From Eubacterium sp. (GTDB lineage Bacteria > Bacillota_A > Clostridia > Peptostreptococcales > Anaerovoracaceae): 5,488 bases of DNA. Of the stretch, positions 1-5,417 are shown one piece after another; the first letter of the stretch is position 1; each line of letters starts with the position of its first letter. Where the stretch lies: contig JAETSS010000100.1 in the NCBI GenBank assembly GCA_021769545.1, positions 1 to 5,488 of the forward strand. The letters run 5' to 3'. The notes under the pieces are model-generated. The model ran no database searches. It was not told the DNA's origin and was given only the letters and a program-made list of their open reading frames with translations. The position numbers were made by a program, and so were the translations under genes.

Positions 1-456
1 AAGCTGATACGTGTATCGAGACAGCTTCTGCAGGAACAGGGACGTGAACCGACCCCTGATGAGATCGCGGAGGAGATGGGGATATCTGTCGAGAAGGTAA
101 GAGAGATCCTTAAGATAGCTCAGGAGCCTGTTTCACTGGAAACTCCTATCGGCGAAGAGGAGGACAGCCATCTGGGAGACTTCATACCCGATGATGACGC
201 TCCGGCGCCTGCCGAGGCTGCAGCATTTTCCATGCTGAAAGAGCAGCTTGTGGACGTGCTGGGGACCCTTACGGAAAGAGAGCAGAAGGTGCTCAAGCTG
301 AGATTCGGTCTCGAGGACGGAAGAGCCAGGACTCTTGAAGAAGTGGGAAAGAAGTTCGACGTTACGAGAGAGCGTATAAGACAGATAGAAGCCAAGGCAC
401 TGAGAAAGCTGAGACATCCTACCAGAAGCAAGAAGCTTAAGGATTATTTGGAATAA
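1..456 (+). CDS. rpoD: RNA polymerase primary sigma factor (RpoD/SigA), C-terminal part, 5' truncated by window edge
   Basis: This is the last 151 residues of the housekeeping sigma-70 factor, open in frame from base 1, so the internal ATG at 76 is not the start. The sigma factor directs RNA polymerase to -10/-35 promoters. Visible here are region 3 (about residues 1-45, with [14 protein letters not shown]), the region 3.2 finger (about 45-66, [18 protein letters not shown]), and region 4 (about 90-140), whose helix-turn-helix contains [20 protein letters not shown] and ends KALRKLRHP. These blocks are diagnostic of primary rather than alternative sigma factors. The DNA-melting and -10 recognition parts (regions 1-2) lie upstream, outside the window. 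The trmK gene begins 7 bases after the stop, consistent with the usual rpoD-trmK-nif3 order in Bacillota. Nothing looks damaged. Confidence 0.97.
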   Translation, partial: KLIRVSRQLLQEQGREPTPDEIAEEMGISVEKVREILKIAQEPVSLETPIGEEEDSHLGDFIPDDDAPAPAEAAAFSMLKEQLVDVLGTLTEREQKVLKLRFGLEDGRARTLEEVGKKFDVTRERIRQIEAKALRKLRHPTRSKKLKDYLE

Positions 457-463
457 GAAGATC

Positions 464-1312
464 ATGATTAATTTAAGCGACAGATTACAGAAGATAGCAG
501 ACAATATAAGCAAAGGAGAAACCATGGCCGACATAGGAACCGACCATGGTTTTTTGCCGATATATCTTATACAGAAGAAGCTTTCGCCCCATGTGATAAT
601 GGCGGATATAAGCGGCCCGTCCCTTGATAAAGCGAGACGCAATGCCGCACTGTATCTGGGGCCGGAAACGGAAGCTGCCGAATTCAGAGTGGGTGACGGA
701 CTAAAGGTATTGAAGCCTGCCGAGGTGGATGACATCGTTATCGCCGGAATGGGCGGAAAACTCATGATAGATATAATGGCGGCAGATTTGGAGCATACGC
801 GTTCATTTAAGAAATTCATCCTGCAGCCGCGGATAGGCCAGGGACATCTGAGGAAATGGCTCATGGAAAACGGATTCGTCATAGTAGGCGACGATCTGGT
901 ATACGAAGGGAGGTTCATACCTGAGATCATCACGGCGGTGACGGCCGGAAACGGCTGTGACGGCGGCGCAGCCGGTGCCGGAAACGACAACAGCGGTAAT
1001 GACGGCGACAGCGGCGGCAGAAGCGATAGCTGTATCGAGAAGGAAGCTCCTGAGGACATTACATACGGCATGCTTACGGAATATGACATGGCGGGAAAGA
1101 CGGGAGACGATATGCTTTACAGGATACCGCCCTGGATCGTCAGAGCCGACGGTCCCGTAGAGGAATTCCTGCTGCGAAACATAGAAGGCCAGAAGAAAAA
1201 GATCGAAAGCGTGATGCTTGCAAAACAGCGCAACAGGCAGCTTGAAGAAAAGATATGCGATGAGATATATTATTTAAAGAAATTGTTGGGAGAATACAGA
1301 AATGGAAATTAA
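464..1312 (+). CDS. trmK: tRNA (adenine(22)-N1)-methyltransferase, TrmK family
   Basis: The 282-residue product matches the TrmK (YqfN, COG2384) family, SAM-dependent enzymes that methylate N1 of A22 in tRNA. The Rossmann-fold SAM site is visible: motif I ADIGTDHGFLPIYL (22-35), the acidic ADISGPSLDKA (47-57), GDGL (77-80) and the family hallmark IVIAGMGGKLM (91-101). LQPRIGQGHLRKWLMENGF (120-138) is another family block. The C-terminal part (about 200-280) is charged and helical, probably the coiled coil. Relatives are usually about 225-240 residues; the excess here is a Gly/Asp/Asn/Ser-rich insert at about 159-191. The ATG at 464 has only a weak purine-rich site (AAGAAG) and lies 7 bases after rpoD, so translation is probably coupled. 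The 3' end overlaps the next gene by 11 bases. The family call is firm; the exact tRNA target is inferred. Confidence 0.93.
   Translation: MINLSDRLQKIADNISKGETMADIGTDHGFLPIYLIQKKLSPHVIMADISGPSLDKARRNAALYLGPETEAAEFRVGDGLKVLKPAEVDDIVIAGMGGKLMIDIMAADLEHTRSFKKFILQPRIGQGHLRKWLMENGFVIVGDDLVYEGRFIPEIITAVTAGNGCDGGAAGAGNDNSGNDGDSGGRSDSCIEKEAPEDITYGMLTEYDMAGKTGDDMLYRIPPWIVRADGPVEEFLLRNIEGQKKKIESVMLAKQRNRQLEEKICDEIYYLKKLLGEYRNGN
938..1036 (+). other. Low-complexity Gly/Asp/Asn/Ser-rich insert within trmK
   Basis: Codons for residues about 159-191 of TrmK form a GC-rich stretch built from degenerate repeats of GGC, GAC and AAC codons (recurring GACGGC and GGAAACG). The encoded peptide includes GNGCDGGAAGAGNDNSGNDG and looks disordered. 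It falls between the Rossmann domain, after the ITAV strand, and the conserved ITYGM/IPP region. The reading frame stays open and conserved blocks resume on both sides, so it is an in-frame expansion rather than a frameshift. Confidence 0.75.
1288..1292 (+). promoter_or_regulatory. Ribosome binding site deciding the nif3 start
   Basis: GGGAG lies 9 bases before the ATG at 1302, inside the end of trmK. A second in-frame ATG at 1317 has only weak purines ahead of it. The site favours the overlapping start at 1302. Confidence 0.6.
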
Positions 1313-2159
1313 GAAAATGATACGCAAGGAAAAAATCGTTACGGTATCGGATGTAAAGGCTGCTATAGAGGAGATAGCGCCCCTTTCGCTGCAGGAACCG
1401 TGGGACAACAGCGGCCTTATCATAGGGTTTGAAAACGAGACTGTGGAGAAGATACTGACATGTCTTGAGCTAAATGAAGCTGTGGCAGAGGAGGCTGTAG
1501 CTGCAGGCGTGGATATGGTAATTACTCATCATCCGCTGATCTTCGGCGGCATCAAGGCCATCACCGACGGCAGCGCTCAGGGTCGGACGATGATGAAGCT
1601 GATGAAGAGCGGCATCTCGGTATATTCATGCCATACGCCATTCGATAAGATCAGGGGCGGAAACAACGACATGATAGCCGAACTGCTGGATCTGAGCTCT
1701 GTGAAAAACCTTAAGGGAGACGACGTGGAATCGCCTTCAAAGATGGCCGACCGTATGGATGAGGCAGACATAGGCAGGATCGGTAAGCTGAAAAAGCCAA
1801 TGTCCTTCATGGACTTCATAGCAGCGGCAGCCGATAAGCTGAATATGAGTATACGGGATTTCAGGATGGTGGGCGATCTCGACAGTGAGATAACCACCAT
1901 AGGAATATGTACAGGTGCAGGAGCCGATCTTATAGAGATGGCCGCGGCTGCGGGATGCCAGCTTATGATAACCGGAGATGTAAAATATCACGAGGCCCAA
2001 TCTGCAAAGGACCTCGGCATATGCGTACTGGATGCAGGGCATTACGGTACGGAGAAATTTTTCGCGGCCAATATGAAGAAAAAGCTGGATAAGGAACTAG
2101 ACGGAAAGGCAGAAGTGATAGCCTCGGAAGTGGATATCGATCCTTTTATGACGGTATGA
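1302..2159 (+). CDS. Nif3-like dinuclear metal center protein (YqfO/YbgI family, GTP cyclohydrolase I type 2-like)
   Basis: The 285-residue product belongs to the Nif3/DUF34 family, widespread cytoplasmic proteins that bind two metal ions and assemble into toroidal hexamers. Their reaction is not settled, and the GTP cyclohydrolase label is only a database convention. The sequence shows the N-terminal PLSLQEPWDNSGLIIG (28-42), the metal-binding THHP (75-78), HTPFD (111-115, usually HTNLD), GRIGKL (158-163), GDVKYHEAQ (225-233) and DAGHYGTE (244-251). Likely metal ligands are H76, H77, D115, H247 and E251, all present. Many Bacillota relatives are about 370 residues because of a central PII/CutA-like insert; this one lacks it and resembles the compact E. 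coli YbgI form. The 11-base overlap with trmK indicates translational coupling. The family is certain; the function is not. Confidence 0.93.
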   Translation: MEIKKMIRKEKIVTVSDVKAAIEEIAPLSLQEPWDNSGLIIGFENETVEKILTCLELNEAVAEEAVAAGVDMVITHHPLIFGGIKAITDGSAQGRTMMKLMKSGISVYSCHTPFDKIRGGNNDMIAELLDLSSVKNLKGDDVESPSKMADRMDEADIGRIGKLKKPMSFMDFIAAAADKLNMSIRDFRMVGDLDSEITTIGICTGAGADLIEMAAAAGCQLMITGDVKYHEAQSAKDLGICVLDAGHYGTEKFFAANMKKKLDKELDGKAEVIASEVDIDPFMTV

Positions 2160-2182
2160 TACTGAGGCAGAAAACAACTGCA

Positions 2183-2191
2183 TGATATAAC
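2183..2191 (+). promoter_or_regulatory. Possible weak extended -10 promoter ahead of the permease gene
   Basis: TGATATAAC fits an extended -10 (TGn followed by TATAAC, 5 of 6 consensus). No good -35 is seen at 16-18 bases upstream. The 71-base gap between nif3 and the permease gene contains no terminator hairpin, so the permease may be transcribed both by read-through and from here. Confidence 0.3.
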
Positions 2192-2230
2192 AGATACACA
2201 ACAGAAACAGAAGAATTTGAAGAAAGGATT

Positions 2231-3679
2231 TTGATACGGAATATGATAAAACACAAAGCGGGTATTCATGCGAGAACGGTATATTTGTTGATGGGACCGG
2301 CATTGTTCTTTGTATGTATTTTTCTGCTTCCGGGATCGGTTTTTACTACGATGGAAGCAAGAGGAGCTATAGGGACCATAGCTTGGATGGCATTCTGGTG
2401 GATCACGGGACCTGTCGATTTCGCCATTACGGGATTTCTGCCTATAGCAGTCAATGCTGTATTTCAGATGGCGGATATGTCCATGGTAATCGCCAATTAT
2501 GCAGATGAGATAATATTGCTGCTGCTGGGTGCATCCCTGATAACGGCATCGTGGGAGGAGACGGGGCTTGACAAAAGGATAGCGGCAAAATTCCTTTCCC
2601 TGATAGGAAACGGTATGAGAGGGCAGATCGCCTTCTGGTTCATTCTGTCGGCCGTACTTTCATCCGTGCTTCCCAATGCCGTAGTGTGTGCAGCCATCAC
2701 GCCTATCGCGGTGTCCATGCTGAAATATGTAGGAATAGATGAAATAGGGAACAGCAACAACGGTTCACTGATACTGCTTACCATCGCATATGGTGCAGGC
2801 ATCGGAGGACTTGCATCTCCACTTGGCGGAGCGATGAATCTCGTAGCCGTGGAATATCTGCAGCAGGTGACGGGAGAGGAATTCATGTATGCAGCTTGGG
2901 TAGTAAGATTCCTTCCTCTTGTAATCATACTGATGGGCAGCAATATACTCTATCTGATGACGCACTGCAAAAAGACGGATACTCTTGGCGGCTCAAGGGA
3001 ATATTTCATAAATCAGTATAAGGCTATGCCGAGGATGACGAGAGAAGAGTGGTGGGCTCTGGGACTTTTTCTGGTGGCTACGATAATGTCCTTCGGCAGA
3101 CAGCTTTACGAGGAATATCTGCCGGGGCTTAAGCCGGCGTACGTGTTCATCATATGCGCCATACTGTGTTTCATCGTGAGAAAGCAGGACGGAAGCAGGC
3201 TTATGTCATGGAAATCGGCTCAGGTCAAGGTGGTCTGGGATCTTCTGTACATATTCGCCGGAGGTCTCGCGGCAGGTACGCTGATAAATGAAAGCGGCGC
3301 TGCGAAAAACATCGGTACGGCCATGTCCAATGCCGACCTCAACGGAGGATTCATCACGGTATTTGTCATAGTGGCCGTGACGCTGATCATGTCGGACATC
3401 ACCAGCAATACGGCTACAGCGGCGGTGGCACTGCCTATCGTAGTCAGCATCATAGACGGGATAGGGCTGAATCCCGTACCGTATATCTACATAGCAGTCA
3501 TAGGAGTGAATATCTCTTACATGCTGCCGACGTCCATCAGGGCGATACCTGTGGGATACGGTCTCAAGCCTAAATTTATGCTGCAGAAGGGAGCGCCTCT
3601 TACGGTCATCGTGCTTCTGCTGATGTCGATAGCGGGATATCTTCTGATAAACTACTGGCCGGCATTCAGTACTATATAG
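2231..3679 (+). CDS. SLC13/DASS-family anion (dicarboxylate-type) permease, substrate unknown
   Basis: This 482-residue protein (478 if it starts at the ATG at 2243) is mostly hydrophobic, with about 11-13 probable membrane segments and no cleavable signal. The second half carries the DASS hallmark SDITSNTATAAVALPIV (388-404) with the SNT sodium-site motif (392-394), followed by ISYMLPTSIRAIPVGYG (428-444) where relatives have a MLP...TPPNA-type element. The matching first-half motif is altered: LPNAVVCAAITPI (147-159) in place of an SNT sequence, and ASPLGGAMN (195-203) in place of a TPPN element. The family imports di- or tricarboxylates, sulfate or related anions, usually with sodium; neither substrate nor coupling ion can be read here. 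The TTG at 2231 has AGGA only 2 bases upstream, while the ATG at 2243 has it 14 bases upstream, so the start is uncertain. No terminator is visible downstream. Confidence 0.85.
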   Translation: MIRNMIKHKAGIHARTVYLLMGPALFFVCIFLLPGSVFTTMEARGAIGTIAWMAFWWITGPVDFAITGFLPIAVNAVFQMADMSMVIANYADEIILLLLGASLITASWEETGLDKRIAAKFLSLIGNGMRGQIAFWFILSAVLSSVLPNAVVCAAITPIAVSMLKYVGIDEIGNSNNGSLILLTIAYGAGIGGLASPLGGAMNLVAVEYLQQVTGEEFMYAAWVVRFLPLVIILMGSNILYLMTHCKKTDTLGGSREYFINQYKAMPRMTREEWWALGLFLVATIMSFGRQLYEEYLPGLKPAYVFIICAILCFIVRKQDGSRLMSWKSAQVKVVWDLLYIFAGGLAAGTLINESGAAKNIGTAMSNADLNGGFITVFVIVAVTLIMSDITSNTATAAVALPIVVSIIDGIGLNPVPYIYIAVIGVNISYMLPTSIRAIPVGYGLKPKFMLQKGAPLTVIVLLLMSIAGYLLINYWPAFSTI

Positions 3680-3717
3680 AACCGGCAAGAAAGAAGTATA
3701 CCGTTTAAAAATAAAGT

Positions 3718-3746
3718 TTAAAAAACTGATGCTCGTATGGTATAAT
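3718..3746 (+). promoter_or_regulatory. Upstream promoter candidate for rnpB (P1)
   Basis: TATAAT at 3741-3746 is preceded by TGG, giving a full extended -10. A weak -35 (TTAAAA, 3718-3723) stands 17 bases upstream. A transcript from here would begin around 3753 and carry about 75 bases of leader before mature RNase P RNA. Confidence 0.55.
3731..3746 (+). repeat. 16-base direct repeat, copy 1 (promoter box)
   Basis: GCTCGTATGGTATAAT here is repeated exactly at 3805-3820. The start-to-start distance is 74 bases. Flanking bases differ, so only the box including the extended -10 is duplicated. Confidence 0.9.
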
Positions 3747-3787
3747 GAACGCTGGGAAATAAAAAAAAATAATAGGAAGCGTTCATT
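3744..3787. repeat. 10-bp perfect inverted repeat between the two rnpB promoter boxes
   Basis: AATGAACGCT (3744-3753) and AGCGTTCATT (3778-3787) are perfect reverse complements separated by 24 A-rich bases. The left arm starts within the upstream -10 box. No T-run follows on either strand, so it is not an intrinsic terminator. It could be an operator pair or a leader hairpin in the upstream transcript. Confidence 0.7.
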
Positions 3788-3804
3788 GAATCATACTTCG
3801 ACAA

Positions 3805-3820
3805 GCTCGTATGGTATAAT
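3805..3820 (+). repeat. 16-base direct repeat, copy 2 (promoter box)
   Basis: This is an exact second copy of GCTCGTATGGTATAAT (copy 1 at 3731-3746). It supplies the -10 nearest to rnpB. Confidence 0.9.
3812..3820 (+). promoter_or_regulatory. Proximal rnpB promoter (P2), extended -10
   Basis: TGGTATAAT is a perfect extended -10, placed so that transcription would begin about 3826-3828, just before the P1 helix of RNase P RNA. There is no good -35 at normal spacing. The TCGACA at 3798-3803 is only 11 bases away, so activity probably depends on the extended -10. Confidence 0.7.
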
Positions 3821-3826
3821 AATCTA

Positions 3827-4184
3827 GTCTTTTGGGTAAGACTGACAATCGCGTGTATCTTCGGGATGCATGAGGAAAGTCCGGGCTCCGTAGGGCGAGG
3901 ATGCCGGATAACGTCCGGCGTAGGTAACTATAGGGAAAGTGCAACAGAAACATTCCGCCGAAACGGGTAATGCCGTGGTAAGGTTGAAATTGTGAGGTAA
4001 GAGCTCACAGGAGGGTATGGTAACATATCTTCCGTGTAAACCCCATCCGGAGCAAGACCAAATAGGGCATAAAAAGCGGCGGCCCGTCGCTGCCCGAGAG
4101 GTAGGTCGCATGAGCATGGCGGCAACGTCATGCCAAGATAGATGATTGTCTGATACAGAACCCGGCTTACGTCTTGCCCAAACT
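3827..4184 (+). ncRNA. rnpB: RNase P RNA component, bacterial (A-type-looking)
   Basis: This is the catalytic RNA of RNase P, which removes 5' leaders from precursor tRNAs together with the RnpA protein. The conserved core is unmistakable: GAGGAAAGTCCGGGCTCC (CR-I, from 3871), the AGGGCGAGGATGCCGGATAA region, GTGCAACAGAAA (about 3939), CAAGACCAAATAGGG (about 4054), the GGCCCGTCGC and GAGGTAGG loop for CCA binding (about 4081-4106), and ATACAGAACCCGGCTTA (4154-4170). Helix P1 pairs 3831-3842 with 4171-4182 (12 bp with one G-U). P13 is a 10-bp stem with a GTAA loop (about 4011-4034). P18 is an 8-bp stem (4114-4121 with 4126-4133) and a GCAA loop. The stem-loop layout suggests type A rather than the Bacillus type B. 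About 358 bases is normal. Ends are placed from P1 and the promoter and may be off by a few bases. Confidence 0.96.
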
Positions 4185-4197
4185 ATATTGGATAAAG

Positions 4198-4238
4198 TCC
4201 CTGTAACATTGTGATTACAATGGTTGCAGGGATTTTTT
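4198..4238 (+). terminator. Intrinsic terminator of rnpB
   Basis: TCCCTG (4198-4203) pairs with CAGGGA (4227-4232). The stem continues inward to CATTGT and ACAATG with one G-T pair and one bulge around a short GATT loop. Six T follow directly (4233-4238). It begins 14 bases after the P1 helix of RNase P RNA. Confidence 0.9.
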
Positions 4239-4244
4239 GTAATG

Positions 4245-4276
4245 AAAAAGGGCGCCGTTTTCGGCGCCCGGTTTTG
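4245..4276 (-). terminator. GC-rich hairpin, intrinsic terminator for the leftward regulator gene (possibly bidirectional)
   Basis: GGGCGCCG (4250-4257) and CGGCGCCC (4262-4269) form a perfect 8-bp stem with a TTTT loop. On the minus strand the stem is followed immediately by five T (the A-run at 4245-4249), so it best terminates transcription arriving from the AraC-family gene. On the plus strand the T-run is short and offset by GG, making it a weak backup for rnpB. Confidence 0.8.
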
Positions 4277-4295
4277 TGATTTGTTCATAATAGCA

Positions 4296-4323
4296 CTGAC
4301 ACTTTCCGTACGTGCGATATAAT
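4296..4323 (+). promoter_or_regulatory. Orphan rightward promoter candidate
   Basis: CTGACA (4296-4301, 5 of 6 consensus) and TATAAT (4318-4323, 6 of 6) are 16 bases apart, a better -35/-10 pair than those before rnpB. Transcription would begin near 4330 and run to the right into the 3' end of the oppositely oriented AraC-family gene. No credible plus-strand gene follows. Confidence 0.5.
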
Positions 4324-4339
4324 TAAAATGTAAACAAAC

Positions 4340-4356
4340 GGAAAGCGTTTAAACGC
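4340..4356. promoter_or_regulatory. 12-bp palindrome resembling a catabolite (cre) operator
   Basis: GCGTTTAAACGC (4345-4356) is a perfect palindrome. Overlapping it, GGAAAGCGTTTAAA (starting at 4340 or 4341) fits the Bacillota CcpA operator consensus TGWAANCGNTNWCA at all but two positions. It would lie about 10-27 bases downstream of the start of the orphan rightward promoter, a position where such sites act as roadblocks. The match is by eye, and the palindrome may have another role. Confidence 0.35.
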
Positions 4357-4365
4357 CGGAAGCAA

Positions 4366-4381
4366 TCAAGCTCTTGCTTGA
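4366..4381. other. Small stem-loop in the 3' region of the AraC-family gene
   Basis: TCAAGC and GCTTGA form a perfect 6-bp stem with a TCTT loop. An alternative pairing of AAGCAA (4360-4365) with TTGCTT (4374-4379) competes with it. CGCC near 4354 and GGCG near 4403 could close a larger structure around it. There is no T-run, so it is not a terminator. The 4270-4421 gap otherwise holds only the promoter and palindrome listed separately. Confidence 0.4.
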
Positions 4382-4421
4382 CGGTATCCCGATCCGGAAT
4401 AGGCGGCTTATACTGCAACAT

Positions 4422-5378
4422 TTATTCGTTTAAGAATTTCGTGATTTTATCGATACACATTTTTTCATCGACATCCAGAAGGTCGACTCGCGCAGCGTCT
4501 CCGATATCCTGCAGTACATTTTTTCGGTATTTTGAAGGAGATATGCCGAAGCATTTGGCGAAATGCTTAAAAAGATGTGACCTGCTCGTGTATCCAACAA
4601 TAGAGGCTATATCATCGATGCTCTTTTCAGTATTGGCAAGGAGACGGGCCGCTTCTGAGCATCTTGTTATTGAAAGAAGCTCTGAAAAAGTAACTCCTAT
4701 ATTTTCCTTTATGTATTTTGACAGGAACGGAACGCTTAGATGTACCCGCGCTGCAATATCGTTTAACGTGATTTTTTCGTAGTAATTTGCTTCGATATAG
4801 TCTGCGATCCTGTATACGCGAAGGAATTCATCGCGATCTCTGCCGTCATATTTGCGCCTGACAACATTGTATGAACCGTATTCGTTTTTTATATATTTGT
4901 AATCATGGAACTGTGAGTAAAGAAGATCTATTATCTCTAAAGCCAGAGCCCGAAGCTGAAAATCGGAAGGCTTTTCTTTGCGGTATTCGAAAAACACCTG
5001 GGCCATCTTGAATCTCAGGAGCTTGTATTCCGGAAAATCTGCGGCTTGTCTTTTTACGGCGGCTGCGGAAAAGTATGCGAGATCTACATGCTCATATGCA
5101 TCCATGTACTTTGATTTGTCGATATGAATAATTAGGAGTGTGCTTCCTCCGGCAGATTCAGACACGATCTTGTGAGGCTCTTTTGAGTTGAATATATGGA
5201 TGCTCCTTGGCTCCATGACATAACGTTCAGTGGAGACATGTACTGTTGCGTGACCCTCCAGCAGGCATACGATCTCAAGGTAATCACTGTGAAAGTGGAA
5301 AGGGTAGTATTTTATGTTCTGTAAAACGGCTCTAACACCTGCCTCGCTTTTGAAGCCGACTATTTCATTAAACTCCAA
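4422..5378 (-). CDS. AraC-family transcriptional regulator with N-terminal cupin-like sensor domain
   Basis: The product is 318 residues if translation starts at the TTG at 5378; an in-frame TTG two codons earlier (5384) would give 320. Residue numbers here follow the 320-residue form. The N-terminal part (about 20-90) is cupin-like, with HFHSDYLEIVCLLEGHATVH (30-49) and a later PRSIHIFNSKEPHKI, as in AraC-type ligand-binding domains. The C-terminal part has both helix-turn-helix motifs: TLNDIAARVHLSVPFLSKYI (206-225) and SIDDIASIVGYTSRSHLFKH (255-274), the latter followed by the hallmark FGISPSKYRK (279-288). A tail of about 32 residues follows. Such proteins usually activate a nearby catabolic or transport gene in response to a small molecule. 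The ligand is not predictable. The rnpB side shows no obvious target, so regulated genes probably lie beyond the right edge. Confidence 0.92.
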   Translation of the reverse strand: MEFNEIVGFKSEAGVRAVLQNIKYYPFHFHSDYLEIVCLLEGHATVHVSTERYVMEPRSIHIFNSKEPHKIVSESAGGSTLLIIHIDKSKYMDAYEHVDLAYFSAAAVKRQAADFPEYKLLRFKMAQVFFEYRKEKPSDFQLRALALEIIDLLYSQFHDYKYIKNEYGSYNVVRRKYDGRDRDEFLRVYRIADYIEANYYEKITLNDIAARVHLSVPFLSKYIKENIGVTFSELLSITRCSEAARLLANTEKSIDDIASIVGYTSRSHLFKHFAKCFGISPSKYRKNVLQDIGDAARVDLLDVDEKMCIDKITKFLNE

Positions 5379-5384
5379 TTTCAA

Positions 5385-5390
5385 CCTCCT
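5385..5390 (-). promoter_or_regulatory. Strong Shine-Dalgarno site that selects the regulator start
   Basis: AGGAGG on the minus strand abuts the TTG at 5384 with no spacer, which is too close for initiation. The next in-frame TTG (5378) is 6 bases away, a normal spacing, so it is the likelier start. Confidence 0.75.
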
Positions 5391-5417
5391 AGATTAAAAA
5401 TGTATACGAAAGTATTA

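Noticed and set aside
133..1089. Long minus-strand open frame (318 codons) across rpoD and trmK
   Set aside because: It lies antisense to two well-supported genes, its product is Ser/Pro/Ile-rich without recognisable domains, and its openness follows from the codon use of the real frames.
3206..3688. Minus-strand open frame (160 codons) inside the permease gene
   Set aside because: The product is rich in Arg, His, Tyr and Asp, typical of a complementary-strand shadow of a membrane-protein gene, and it overlaps the SNT-motif coding region.
3703..3725. GTTTAAAAA repeated twice, considered as a CRISPR or terminator fragment
   Set aside because: The copies are too short, AT-rich and not separated by spacer-like sequence, and no hairpin followed by a T-run is formed.
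3786..3803. TTGAAT or TCGACA as the -35 for the proximal rnpB promoter
   Set aside because: Spacings to the -10 would be 23 and 11 bases, both outside the workable range.
3824..4288. Minus-strand open frame (154 codons) covering rnpB
   Set aside because: The sequence is fully explained by conserved RNase P RNA elements on the plus strand and its terminator; the peptide has no recognisable domain.
4345..4421. Possible tRNA, SRP RNA or riboswitch in the gap after the terminators
   Set aside because: No cloverleaf, GGAAGGAAGCAG-type SRP loop or known aptamer core can be drawn on either strand; only short generic stems are visible.
4536..4782. Plus-strand GAAGGAGATATG that looks like a ribosome site plus start codon, opening a frame of about 80 codons after the orphan promoter
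   Set aside because: The bases are the complement of the conserved ISPSKY signature of the AraC-family gene, so the apparent site is a by-product of that coding sequence. The encoded peptide resembles nothing known.
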